Source: Plantago ovata (taxonomy: Eukaryota; Streptophyta; Magnoliopsida; Lamiales; Plantaginaceae). Taken from it: DNA of 64,000 bases. The position numbers and the translations under genes are program-made. The stretch lies in contig CM051458.1 in NCBI GenBank assembly GCA_028274465.1, positions 16,879,566 through 16,943,565 on the forward strand, given 5' to 3'. Positions 11,828 through 20,483 of this stretch are shown piece by piece (position 1 is the first letter of the stretch; the number at the start of each line of letters is the position of its first letter). The notes beneath the pieces were generated by a model. That model saw only the letters and a program-made list of their open reading frames with translations, was not told the DNA's origin and searched no databases.

Positions 11828-12134
11828 TGTAACGACCCGACCCACTAATGGGCCGAGACCCAGCCCAACGGGCCGGCAAGGTTACTCCTGGACGCTCTCC
11901 GAGGTGATATGCTGGCCCCACAGACCAACACGAGTTCTAATCCACGCACTTTGTCCTCACTCGTGCGCGCACCGGGAACTTCCCAGTGGGTCACCCATCC
12001 TAGAATTGCTCCAGAGCAAGCACGCTTAACTCTGAAGTTCTTCTAGGTGGATTCCCGAAAAGAAAGGTGCACCTTGTTGATATGAGTAGCGTTCTCAACC
12101 CTTTTAAGCTTCGTCTGAAATCTGGGGCGTTACA
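11828..12134 (-). repeat. 5' LTR of the nested element with a 5S-rRNA-like segment (Cassandra-like)
   Basis: The 307-bp LTR reads TGTAACGCCCC to GGGTCGTTACA on the - strand. At about 12042-11970 it carries a 5S-rRNA-like block that includes AGTTAAGCGTGCTTG, CTAGGATGGGTGACC and CTGGGAAGTTCC, very close to the 3' half of plant 5S rRNA with its internal pol III promoter region. LTRs with 5S-derived sequence are the hallmark of Cassandra TRIM elements. The 5S 5' end is not preserved, so this is not a 5S gene. Confidence 0.8.
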
Positions 12135-12139
12135 CTATA

Positions 12140-12664
12140 TATAGTAGACTATTAGAGAGCTTTTTAATATGGTTGATTGCACATCATTCTGATTAACCGA
12201 ATTCTTAGAGAATTATTCTACCAATTTTCTTAGAGAAAATTAAATCTCTCCTCCCCTACACCTCTCTATAGCCGCGCGCGCCACTCCCACCGGAGGAAAA
12301 TTTCCGCCCCATCTTCTTGACCACATAAAGAATATCCTAGCATTCTTTCCGATAAGCTGTTCATCCGTGGATACCAAGGTTGAGGTTCAAAGAGCTTGAA
12401 ACTAACTTTTATTGTCTTGCAGATAATCAAAGTATTGCAGATATCTTCGACTTCGACGAAGGAGAAGATTTACCGGACTATTACGAAGACTTCATTGATT
12501 GGCATATCGATTCAATACCTATTCTTGCTTTTGGAGTATTGTAGGTCTTCTGATTAATGTGTTTATTATATACGTTATACGCATGATCAATTAACCTGCA
12601 TGTTAATAAAATTTTGAAATTCCGCTGCGTACCCTAGAGGTAACTCTGACCATATTTTCTTACA
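12140..12664 (+). repeat. Copia 3' LTR, second part (copy 1)
   Basis: This continues the LTR that breaks at 6919. Its sequence (TAGTAGACTATTAGAGAGC, then CTTCGACTTCGACGAAGG) matches 48725-49165 with minor changes. It ends near TTCTTACACA at about 12664. The exact terminal base is uncertain because no target duplication can be checked. Confidence 0.8.
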
Positions 12665-12976
12665 CACAGCCCATGCACACAGATGCAATTGCTAACCATG
12701 TACATATAATAGACATATGTGGCCATCCAGCCACACACAATAGTTCAGTGCAGTGTCGGAAGAAATGCTCAACTAAACTTATAGTCGCATTACTAAAATA
12801 GAACTCATACAAGCAAGTGAAGAGTGATCAAGTTAATAAATAGCCTCACTAGGTGGGGATGTTGTTATAAATATTTAAGCATAAGTTAATAACTGATTAC
12901 AAGAGTGATAAAGTCTGGTACACAAGATAAGATTAGATTCAATAATCATATTATACACCATTGAACTGGAACTGGC
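12665..12976. other. Intergenic stretch
   Basis: I see no gene or repeat here. It probably includes the 3' flank of the - strand B3 pseudogene that ends at 12977. Confidence 0.5.
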
Positions 12977-14995
12977 CTATCCATCGCGGTACAACGTCAT
13001 CTTCCACACTTTATCCCCAAAATCAACAAGTTCAAATAGGCAGGTATCACCGGGCTTAAGGCCACAGACTGAACAGACATACTGCCATCCAGATGAAATG
13101 CTGGCTTTCATGGTCTGAACACACATGTTGCAGGATATTTTGAAACTGCCAATCTGAGGAACCTTCAACTCAATTTTTCTGGTGCCCTCACGAATTGCTT
13201 TATTTGCAAACTTCATTGGTATATCCTGAGTGGTGTGGGAAAAAAAAGGTAATTTTAATGGTTAGTACAAGTCCTTCCACTCTTGGTGTATAGGATTACT
13301 GAACATAATTAACTAACCATTACAAAGTCTCCACATGTGTTTGCATTGGTAAGCTCAATTGCAAAGTGCGGCCCTCCTTTATGTGCGAATTCCTCCTATG
13401 ACCTTGGTGAAGTCAGAACATTACATGTTATCCCATCCTCATCGCTTAGCAGGTAGTCCTCGACCCCATCACTATAAACTACAAGTTCAAAACAGAGTTG
13501 CGATTAAGTTAACCATGTGACATACAATTATCAGTAAATGTCACACATTTTCTCACCTGGTTCACCCCTCTTGTACCACATCTCTTTAACGACATTTCCA
13601 AAGGGATTAGTGTCGCGAGAACCACTTGCTTCTGAGTATCATCAATAGTCGAAGTTTGGATCACTATGTTAGAATAAAAAAAGAAATTTTGTTCTTCAGA
13701 TAGTTAACAGTATAAATCAGATGTTTCAGTACTTACCACTTAGTCTTGGCTTCTTCATTTGTGTCAGCTCGATATTATCATTTAAACTCTCGTCGTCAGA
13801 TGTGTCGCCTTTCCCTTGCGCAACCTTGTCACCTGTAATTAAAATTGCATTACATATCAACCACATTTTATACGTTGCAATTGTGCAATTGTCTCATATA
13901 TCAAGTAGTCCATGTATATACCTTGCATTTGCAACTTGTTTGCCTTACCAACATCATCCAGCTCCATCCCAGCAAGCTCCCTTTCTTGAATCATGGACAC
14001 CACCGACTTCTTAAGCGTTTTAATGCTCTTTAACATGTTGTCGCCTCCAAAGATAGTAACATTGAAAGTGCTCTCCCTATCAAACAAGAAGACCAACACT
14101 TCAAATACTGAGTTGCAATAGGTTTTCATAAAAGTAGCCCACCCTGCTGTGAGAAAAACATCAACACAGTCGTTCGCAATTTCTACTGGCCAAGGCAATC
14201 CATCTTTTGTCAGTAAGGTTGCACTTTTAGGAAGATCAGTCAAGTTGTCCTCTACAAATTGTGATGGTAGTTTCTAATGACAAAACAAGTGGACTTTAGT
14301 ATATAATTAAACCATATAATTTCAGGAAGTCGTCGACAATACACGTTTAAGTATAATAGGGCTAACTATATTCACTATGCAATTGGTACAGTACGAATCC
14401 CAGACTACTCAATGCATCAAATCATCCAGTAAACTGTTATTTCATTAACACCAAGCATAACATACAAATTTATTCAAAAAACCCACATGTTCACAACAAG
14501 AATAAGTAATAACCCTGTACTTTATATCAATTCCATTTATATCAATTCCATCTGTAATCAGAACCTAAGTGTTACTTAATTAAGACAATACAAATACTAA
14601 TTTAACAAATTGACAAACCTTTGCAAAGTACGTCTGCCAAATGAACATAATAATAAGCACACAAGAGATTTCATACTTGTTGAATCATAGAACATATTTC
14701 CTTACTGTTAAACAAAATATAGATACGGCACCCAGATAGATTAGTTAAGACAATACAAATACTAATTTAACAAATTGACACACCTTTGCAGAGTACGTCT
14801 GCCAAATGAACATAATAACAAGCACACAAGAGATTTCATACTTGGTGAATCATAGAACATATTTCCTTTCTGTTAAACAAAATATAGATACGTCACCCAG
14901 ATAGATTCTTACCAGTCTATTTCGGTTTCGCGACCGAAAACTTGGACGAAACACCTTTTCTCATCGATCTCTGCTGCACAGCGGCATAATGCCAT
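12977..14995 (-). pseudogene. REM-like B3 transcription factor gene A, two B3 domains, damaged
   Basis: Exons inferred from GT/AG sites are 14995-14913, 14273-13922, 13832-13737, one around 13670-13556, one around 13485-13320, and 13225-12977. Exon 2 carries the first B3 domain (KLPSQFVEDNLTDLP, GWATFMKTYCNSVFEVLVF), and the last exon carries a second (KFANKAIREGTRKIEL to VWKMTLYRDG). B3 domains bind DNA in nuclear plant regulators, and two-domain architecture fits the REM group. Damage: exon 1 ends in a phase that creates a stop with exon 2, the frame changes inside the exon near 13600, and TAG at 13396-13398 lies in frame before the second domain. Gene B (17402-18846) is a tandem relative. 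Confidence 0.75.
14581..14909. repeat. Tandem duplication, 165-bp unit, in intron 1 of B3 gene A
   Basis: TAAGACAATACAAATACT starts at 14581 and again at 14746. The two copies run in parallel to CACCCAGATAGATT with only a few changes. The second copy ends next to the exon 1 splice donor. Confidence 0.9.
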
Positions 14996-15504
14996 GGTTA
15001 GAGTTAGAGTTCGCCGGAGTAATTGGGGTTGGATATGAATTTATGCAAAAAACTGTTTGTCTCCCCTGTTCCCACCCCCTTTATACGAATGTACACGTTT
15101 GTTCGGAACAGTTTTCACTGAGGCCATTATGGAAAAGTGCACATGTGTGCAGCCTAAGCGTAGTCATTCTTAACGACTATGGGTTTGTGTCATGGCTCGA
15201 ATACGACGATTTAGCTAGCCGTATCCACATGTTGTTGGAGGGGTAAATTGAAGTATAATAGGGCTAACAAGTTGTGAATGGTTACGAGCTATTGCTAGTT
15301 TACTTAGTTCAGGTATAGTTAATTATGTAATCGTGTTACTTTTGCTAATTATGGAAATCGAACCTATAATATCTTATGTACTTTCCATGCCAAAAAAGGC
15401 CGCACAAGTAAAAAACCACTGCTTTGTGAGTGTGATTGGTGTTATGAGAAGTAGCTTTTATTTCTGATGGTGATTTTAGTGTCATCAATTCATTTTAGTA
15501 GTAA
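14996..15504. other. Upstream flank of B3 gene A
   Basis: This probably contains the promoter and 5' leader of the - strand B3 gene. The 85-codon + strand frame at 14989-15246 has no recognisable motif and overlaps exon 1, so I do not call it. No clear TATA box could be assigned. Confidence 0.4.
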
Positions 15505-15613
15505 TGTGATTTGCTAGAGACTGATGCGATCTCTCGTTGAGGCTCGGAACAAGTTCGGGTAGTGCGGAGTGCACGCTTGTTGAGCTAACAAGTTATCGGC
15601 CACGAATACGAAG

Positions 15614-15758
15614 CAGGGGTCAAGGGGGTTGCGCCCCCTTGCGGGGTCGAGGGGCAGAGCCCCTCACGGGGTTGCGAGGGGCGGAGCCCCTGTACGGGGT
15701 TGCAAGGGGCAGAGCCCCTGGCTGGGGTCCAAGGGGCATAGCCCCTGGCTGGGGTCCC
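15614..15758. repeat. GC-rich minisatellite, about 27 bp, five to six copies
   Basis: GGGGT recurs about every 25-28 bases. Most units contain the inverted repeat GGGGCAGAGCCCC or a variant (GGGGCGGAGCCCC, GGGGCATAGCCCC). Each unit could fold as a small hairpin. The frames across it on both strands are low-complexity artefacts. Confidence 0.85.
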
Positions 15759-15765
15759 GCTGAAT

Positions 15766-15872
15766 AAACAGGTTTGTTTGGATATATGCACCCCTTCGTG
15801 AACAAACAGGTTTGTTCGGATATATGCACCCCTTCATGAACAAACAAGTTTGTTCTGAACAGATTCGCCCCT
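15766..15872. repeat. Tandem repeat, about 43 bp, two and a half copies
   Basis: AAACAGGTTTGTT followed by GGATATATGCACCCCTTC occurs twice and partly a third time (AAACAAGTTTGTT, then GCCCCTTC). It sits just upstream of the TATA-like motif of the possible LTR. Confidence 0.75.
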
Positions 15873-16105
15873 TCCTTTTTCGTCTTGTACTTCTATATAT
15901 TGAAGGAATCAGTCTCCTGAACAGATACAACGAAAACTCTTACATCCTCTCTACTTTCTGATTGAAATTCATATTGCCTGAATTAGATTGCCTTCTTGGA
16001 TTATCCCGGCAAGGAATTCGTGAAACCCAGACAACAAGTTAGGGTCGAATTATCTTGTTTGAAAAGTGACTACACGATCCATTGAAGTTTTCCGAGATTA
16101 TCACA

Positions 16106-16553
16106 ACCCTCATATTTTACTAACAATTTCTTATATATATAAGATGATACAATGTTAAGAAACTACTACACACACCAGTTAAAATACGAGATTTATTTTA
16201 TATCCAAGTGAACTGTTCTATATCAACTAAACAAGCCATAATTTTGGCGGTAATACACATCAACTTCGATTAACACGTGTGGCAGGAACATCATGTTTAT
16301 TTGTATGTCCTATGATTTTCATAAGAGATGGAAGTATATGATTATATACTGATAAAGGGATCAGAATTATTGTATTGCCCAAACGTTTAGTCTTACCCTT
16401 CCAATAAAATATGAGATTTCACCAAAATAAATGAAAAGTCATAATCACACCGCAAGTTAGGTCGGTTGTCACGATATAGCTCAACCCTTAGCTTCTATTG
16501 TATGGGGTAACAATATGTGAGCAAACTATAGTAGTGGTGGTTAGGCCTAATTT
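16106..16553. other. Intergenic stretch
   Basis: The sequence is AT-rich, with no gene, RNA or clear repeat that I can support. Confidence 0.4.
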
Positions 16554-16890
16554 CATGTATGTCATACACCATGTGTCACGGTGCTTCAAGTTGTCTATCT
16601 TAACAGGTGTTCAAATTCCTTGTTTCTACTGATGTGCATTGGGCATTAGTTTTCAAATAAGTGTTGAGATTCCATGTATGTCATACACCATGTGTCACGG
16701 TGCTTCAAGTTGTCTATCTTAACAGGTGTTCAAATTCCTTGTTTCTACTGATGTGCATTGGGCATTAGTTTTCAAATAAGTGTTGAGATTCCATGTATGT
16801 CATACACCATGTGTCACGGTGCTTCAAGTTGTCTATCTTAACAGGTGTTCAAATTCCTTGTTTCTACTGATGTGCATTGGGCATTAGTTC
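16554..16890. repeat. Minisatellite, 119-bp unit, three near-identical copies
   Basis: CATGTATGTCATACACCATG starts at 16554, 16673 and 16792. Copies one and two look identical base for base, and copy three stops after GGGCATTAGTT. The near identity implies recent expansion or ongoing homogenisation. Confidence 0.95.
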
Positions 16891-17401
16891 TTTTGAAACG
16901 ATATCTAGAACCAGTAGCCTTCGCTTCATCATATAGTGGTTGCAACGGTGTTCTCACATATATGTTCTAATTAACTATTGAGCCATTTAGTTGGTTAGAA
17001 ACGAAAGATCGAAAACACTGCAACTTAGTTTGAAAGACTTTTCGTTGTAATCCCCTCTGTACTTCAAAATAGTTATTACCGTGAAGGTTCGCTTAAATGC
17101 TCACTGTCTATATATTGCATGTTTGTTTAGGGAACTCTTGATTATTAACGTTTCGACAACGTAACATAGCTATGGCAAAGCTCATGTTACAACCGACAAT
17201 ATGTGTTTTTCGACTGCATGTTAGTGCACGCATATTATGTTTACTGCTACAAAAAGAAACACTGAATTTATCACACAAAACACTGAATATTATGTTTATT
17301 GCTCCCACATAAAACACTGACATACAATATGTAGCAACATATCAACTAAGCTGTCTTACAACAAATGACTACATCTCTTGCCATACCATATGAAATAATG
17401 C
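16891..17401. other. Intergenic stretch 3' of B3 gene B
   Basis: I see no supported gene. The short - strand frame at 17108-17323 has no recognisable domain. Confidence 0.4.
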
Positions 17402-18846
17402 GTCACCCTTGCCCGTAGATCGTAAGTGACCACCTGTGCATCGCTTCCAACGGCTTCTGGAAAACACATGTGTCTCCGATCTTCTGTCCACTTAGGTATG
17501 CAAGCCATTCCCAGCCCCAGATTATTGACGCCATGCTATCATCTGAAAGCCGAGTGCACATAACACTGAATTCACCAACGCCGTTAACATCGAATATTAC
17601 ATCCGTTCTCCCAAATGGTAGAGCCTTTTTCGCAAACTCAATAGAGATCGGCTGTGAATTTTATGTAACAGATTATGTAACTTCATTATACATTTCACGT
17701 TTACTCACATTTGCACAACTACAAGAACTTTAAAAAACTCACCATAAGAAAATCATAGCTTAGATTTTCTTCTTCCAATTCTATGGTGAAGTGAGGACTC
17801 CCTTTGAAGTTCACTGGATCAACCGCCTTGGGGGATGAAGCTATGTTGGTCATCACCGCATGGTCTTCATCTGTCATGTCATAGTCATCACCTCCATCTA
17901 CGCATGGTTGACCTCCTCTGTGTATGGCGATTTCTTTGCCTTTAGTGCCTAAAGCAAAAATTTTCCTACCAACATGAGCAACAGTTTTCTCTGCATGATG
18001 GTAACCGTTAGACACTAAAATGGTTAGACGATACCATACAATTTATTCCATACATTAACCGAACAAATAAAGTTCCAAGTATATACCAAAATATTTCGGC
18101 AGCATCAAACGTCTTCTAGCATCGCTCTGCAAATACAGATTTCGGATTAGCCCTGCACCTTTTAACATGCTGTCTTTTCCAAAAAGAACACTGTGAAATT
18201 CATCTGCCCTTCATACTTGAATATCATTATTTCAAGTACAGATGAGCAGTAAGTCTCTTTAAATTTTTTCCACCCATCTGTAAAGACAGCTATTCCATCC
18301 TCTATCCCTATCTTCACTAGCGAGGCCATACCATTTGAGGTTGTGAGAGTTACATCATTACAGATGCATTTGAGGTTTTTGTGCATGAACTATGTGGGTA
18401 ATTTCTGTATTTGCATATAAAACAGCATTACTATTTTTTCAATAATTCATATTTCAAACAGACAATTCATCCATATATCTCATATATAAACTCGCAATCA
18501 TATATGGAATTATCTCAACAGGTTTAACCGTTTTATGTAATATAACAATAAACTTCACCCACATCCGAATAACCAGTATAGATCAGATTTACATGAGCTA
18601 CTAACTTATTTCACACCAAATTACGGCTATGTCATAAGAAGATATAATCTATCAAAGATCCCTATTAATAGAGTACTCTAACTTTCTCACCACACCTTCA
18701 CATAAACACATCCAGGCAATCGAGAATACGAAGTCAAGAAACTGAAAAACGAGGTCACGTACCACTCTGTTGAGACTTGTGGGCAGAAACACCTGGGCAA
18801 AAGACTTCCCATCATCAACCTCGCCTGTCCCTAGGAAAAATTCCAT
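17402..18846 (-). pseudogene. REM-like B3 transcription factor gene B, two B3 domains, damaged
   Basis: Exon 1 (18846-18763) encodes a start like that of B3 proteins (MEFFLGTGEVDDGKSFAQVF) and ends at a GTACGT donor. Exon 2 (about 18405-18170) holds the first B3 domain, but its opening KLPT is followed by an in-frame TAG where gene A has CAA, and near 18185 a one-base shift garbles the domain end (TVFFLEKTAC, then stop). A linker exon (about 18010-17750) ends at the motif GSPHFTIELEEEN, which matches GGPHFAIEL of gene A. The last exon (17653-17402) encodes an intact second B3 domain with GWEWLAYLSGQKIGDTCVF. The shared exon structure shows that A and B are tandem duplicates. Confidence 0.75.
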
Positions 18847-19480
18847 AGCTAGGTTTTTTTCTTTTTCGTGATGAATTGTAGCGAGAATAACACATGGGAC
18901 AATCATCAATCGCCTGTTATACTTTTATTGAATTCCATTTTTACTATTGCACTAATGTACACTTATTCTTCCCAGTTCCTTAGTAAGGCCCCAGTTCAGT
19001 CAAATAAGAAAGTCCCCGTATTGCATCATTCTTCATCGGCGTGCTTCTTACTTGCAATATATACGTTGCACATAGGTACAATTGTCTAATACTCTCTACA
19101 TGTTGCCTAGCAATGATACTAGGAATTGGAAAAATCATAAGACAACGGCTTAATATATACACTAGTGGAAACAAATTTGTTGACTTCGCATAGATGTCAA
19201 ATTGATTGAAACTGCGTAGGGGCCCTTGGATTGCCCCCTGGATTACATGAAAGTTAGAGTTGTAAATGATAAATTCCGTTCTTATTAAAAAAATATAACG
19301 ACGGTGGGGATCGAACTCTGGTCGCTGGAGTAAAAGAATCCAAACATTACCACTCAGCCACGTTTTGATGTATGCACAATATCAAAAACAATACTAGTTT
19401 AACAATAAATGTAATTTACAATTTCAAAAACAATAGTACTACTTAACAATAAATGTAATTTACAATTTCAAAATTTCATA
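18847..19480. other. Intergenic stretch between divergent B3 gene B and the FRS gene
   Basis: This is a candidate bidirectional promoter region. It holds the tRNA-like segment at 19296-19368 and a short AT-rich tandem repeat of about 53 bp at 19375-19470 (CAATAAATGTAATTTACAA twice). I see no coding region. Confidence 0.4.
19296..19368 (-). repeat. tRNA-like or SINE-head-like segment
   Basis: On the - strand CGTGGCTGAGTGGTAATG (box A type, tRNA-Ser/Leu-like) is followed by AGAGTTCGATCCCCACC (box B type). A T-rich run follows (TTATATTTTTTT). No paired acceptor stem is evident, so it is more likely a SINE head or tRNA relic than a gene. Confidence 0.45.
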
Positions 19481-19499
19481 ACCCTAGCCGTTCATTAGG

Positions 19500-19620
19500 A
19501 CAGACGGAGTTCAAAAATATTGCTACTTGTAGATCAGTCGATTCTTCTTCAATCTTTGATCATTCGATTCATCCCGATACTGCAAACTTCTTTCTTGACA
19601 CCGGAGAGTTCAATTCATAG
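19500..19620 (+). other. Probable 5' non-coding exon of the FRS gene
   Basis: A stretch ending TTCATAG at 19620 is followed by GTAACATAAC, a plausible splice donor. The matching acceptor (TTTATTGTAG) ends at 20324. This would give an untranslated first exon and a 704-bp leader intron. It is inferred from splice motifs only. Confidence 0.4.
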
Positions 19621-19688
19621 GTAACATAACAATCATACTCATTGTTAGTAATTTGAATCTCGTTCAATTATGCGAATTGTAATTTTAC

Positions 19689-20050
19689 GGTTGAAATTTG
19701 TGGTCGAGATGATATTGCAGTGCTTCTAGTTACTCATGATGCCTACTAGTTCGCCTTAATATTCAAATTCTTGGTCTGTTCTGTTGTGCTGGTCTAGTTT
19801 TGTCCTATCAGGGTTGAAATTAGGGGTGGATATGATATTGCAATGCTTCTAGTTACTCATGATGCCTACTAGTTGGCCTTAATAGTCAAATTCCTTGTTC
19901 TGTTCAGTTGTTTTGGTCTAGTTTTGTCCTATCACGGTTGAAATTAGGGGTGGATAAGATATTGCAATGCTTCTAGTTACTCATGATGCCTACTAGTTGG
20001 CCTTAATATTCAAATTACTTGTTTTGTTAAGTTGTGTTAGTCTAGTTGGG
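19689..20050. repeat. Tandem repeat, about 123 bp, three copies, in the FRS leader intron
   Basis: GGTTGAAATT followed by GATATTGCAATGCTTC and ACTCATGATGCCTACTAG recurs from 19689, 19812 and 19936 with a few per cent divergence. It lies in the inferred leader intron, where it could affect expression, but no function is shown. Confidence 0.9.
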
Positions 20051-20483
20051 TTCATTTGGATTTTCCAATGGTATTGCAAATGGAGGATAGTCAAGGTGGG
20101 GTAGTATTGGTATTCCAGGTTGTTCTGATCCTCGATGTCGAGTACTACTGGTTATGGTTATAGATGCGAAATTGATATCGTAGTTTGGTTATGGTTATTG
20201 ATGTGCATTGGCTATCGCCGTTTGGTTATGATTACAGTAATTTATGTGCACTAGTTATGTAGTAGTTTTATTAGGTATCCATTATGTTGCCAGTACAAAC
20301 TAAAACATCTTGCGTTTATTGTAGATATGGAAGCTCCATCTGCTCCTAGTACCTCCTGCTACTCATAAGCAGAAGGGTAGAAATAGATATGTCACCCCGA
20401 AGAACGGATGGTCATTTCAAGCTTTTGCCTCTAAGGATGATGCTCAAATAGTTGATGAAATAACGGGCCATGTTTTTAGTGAA

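Larger units (their letters stand above)
6920..12134 (-). mobile_element. Nested gag-only LTR element with unlike ends
   Basis: The insertion starts TGTAACGG at 6920, ends GCGTTACA at 12134 and is flanked by CTATA on both sides (6915-6919 and 12135-12139). The uninterrupted Copia LTR at about 48705-48745 has a single CTATA at this point, so the boundaries are exact. Read on the - strand the order is: 307-bp LTR (12134 to 11828), Met-tRNA-type primer site, leader, gag, purine-rich tract and a 2616-bp LTR (9535 to 6920). There is no protease, RT or integrase, so it is non-autonomous and resembles the TR-GAG class. The two LTRs share only the first dozen or so bases and last few bases, which is not expected after normal reverse transcription. 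Confidence 0.8.
1063..12664 (+). mobile_element. Degraded Ty1/Copia retrotransposon (copy 1), 5'-truncated, 3' LTR split by a nested element
   Basis: Domains run in Copia order (gag, zinc knuckle, protease, GAG-pre-integrase, integrase, reverse transcriptase, RNase H). They are followed by a purine tract (GAGTGGGAGA, 5299-5307) and an LTR starting TGATAGTG at 5309. The LTR is interrupted after 6919 by a 5.2-kb insertion and resumes at 12140. Without the insertion and one target duplication it is about 2.1 kb. The coding part has frameshifts near 1340, 1750, 2160, 3390, 4870 and 4940 and in-frame stops at 1806, 3862 and 4201, so the element is dead. RT and integrase signatures place it in Ty1/Copia. 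A Tork/Angela-like clade is my best guess. A second copy lies at 61129-63370. Confidence 0.9.
15505..16105 (+). repeat. Possible solo LTR or LTR-derived segment
   Basis: The segment begins TGTGAT and ends ATCACA. It contains GC-rich repeats, a TATA-like TTCTATATATTG at about 15892, and then a pyrimidine-rich leader-like stretch, as in a plant LTR. I see no target-site duplication (AGTAA against ACCCT) and no internal region, so the boundaries are tentative. Confidence 0.4.

Noticed and set aside
11970..12042. A functional 5S rRNA gene
   Set aside because: Only the 3' half is recognisable, with changes, and it is embedded in an LTR with TG...CA ends and a primer site.
11828..12134. A separate solo Cassandra LTR inserted beside the gag element
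   Set aside because: The flanks are not duplicated around this 307-bp block, a primer site follows at the right spacing, and its outer edge carries the CTATA duplication of the whole insertion.
14989..15246. 85-codon + strand frame overlapping exon 1 of B3 gene A
   Set aside because: There is no recognisable motif, and it is antisense to a better supported exon.
15505..16105. Confident solo LTR call
   Set aside because: TGTGAT/ATCACA termini and LTR-like layout are present, but there is no target duplication, so I list it only as possible.
16554..16890. CRISPR-like array
   Set aside because: The 119-bp units are contiguous direct repeats with no unique spacers, in a plant genome.
19296..19368. 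Intact tRNA gene
   Set aside because: A and B box motifs are present, but I could not pair an acceptor stem or place a normal anticodon loop.
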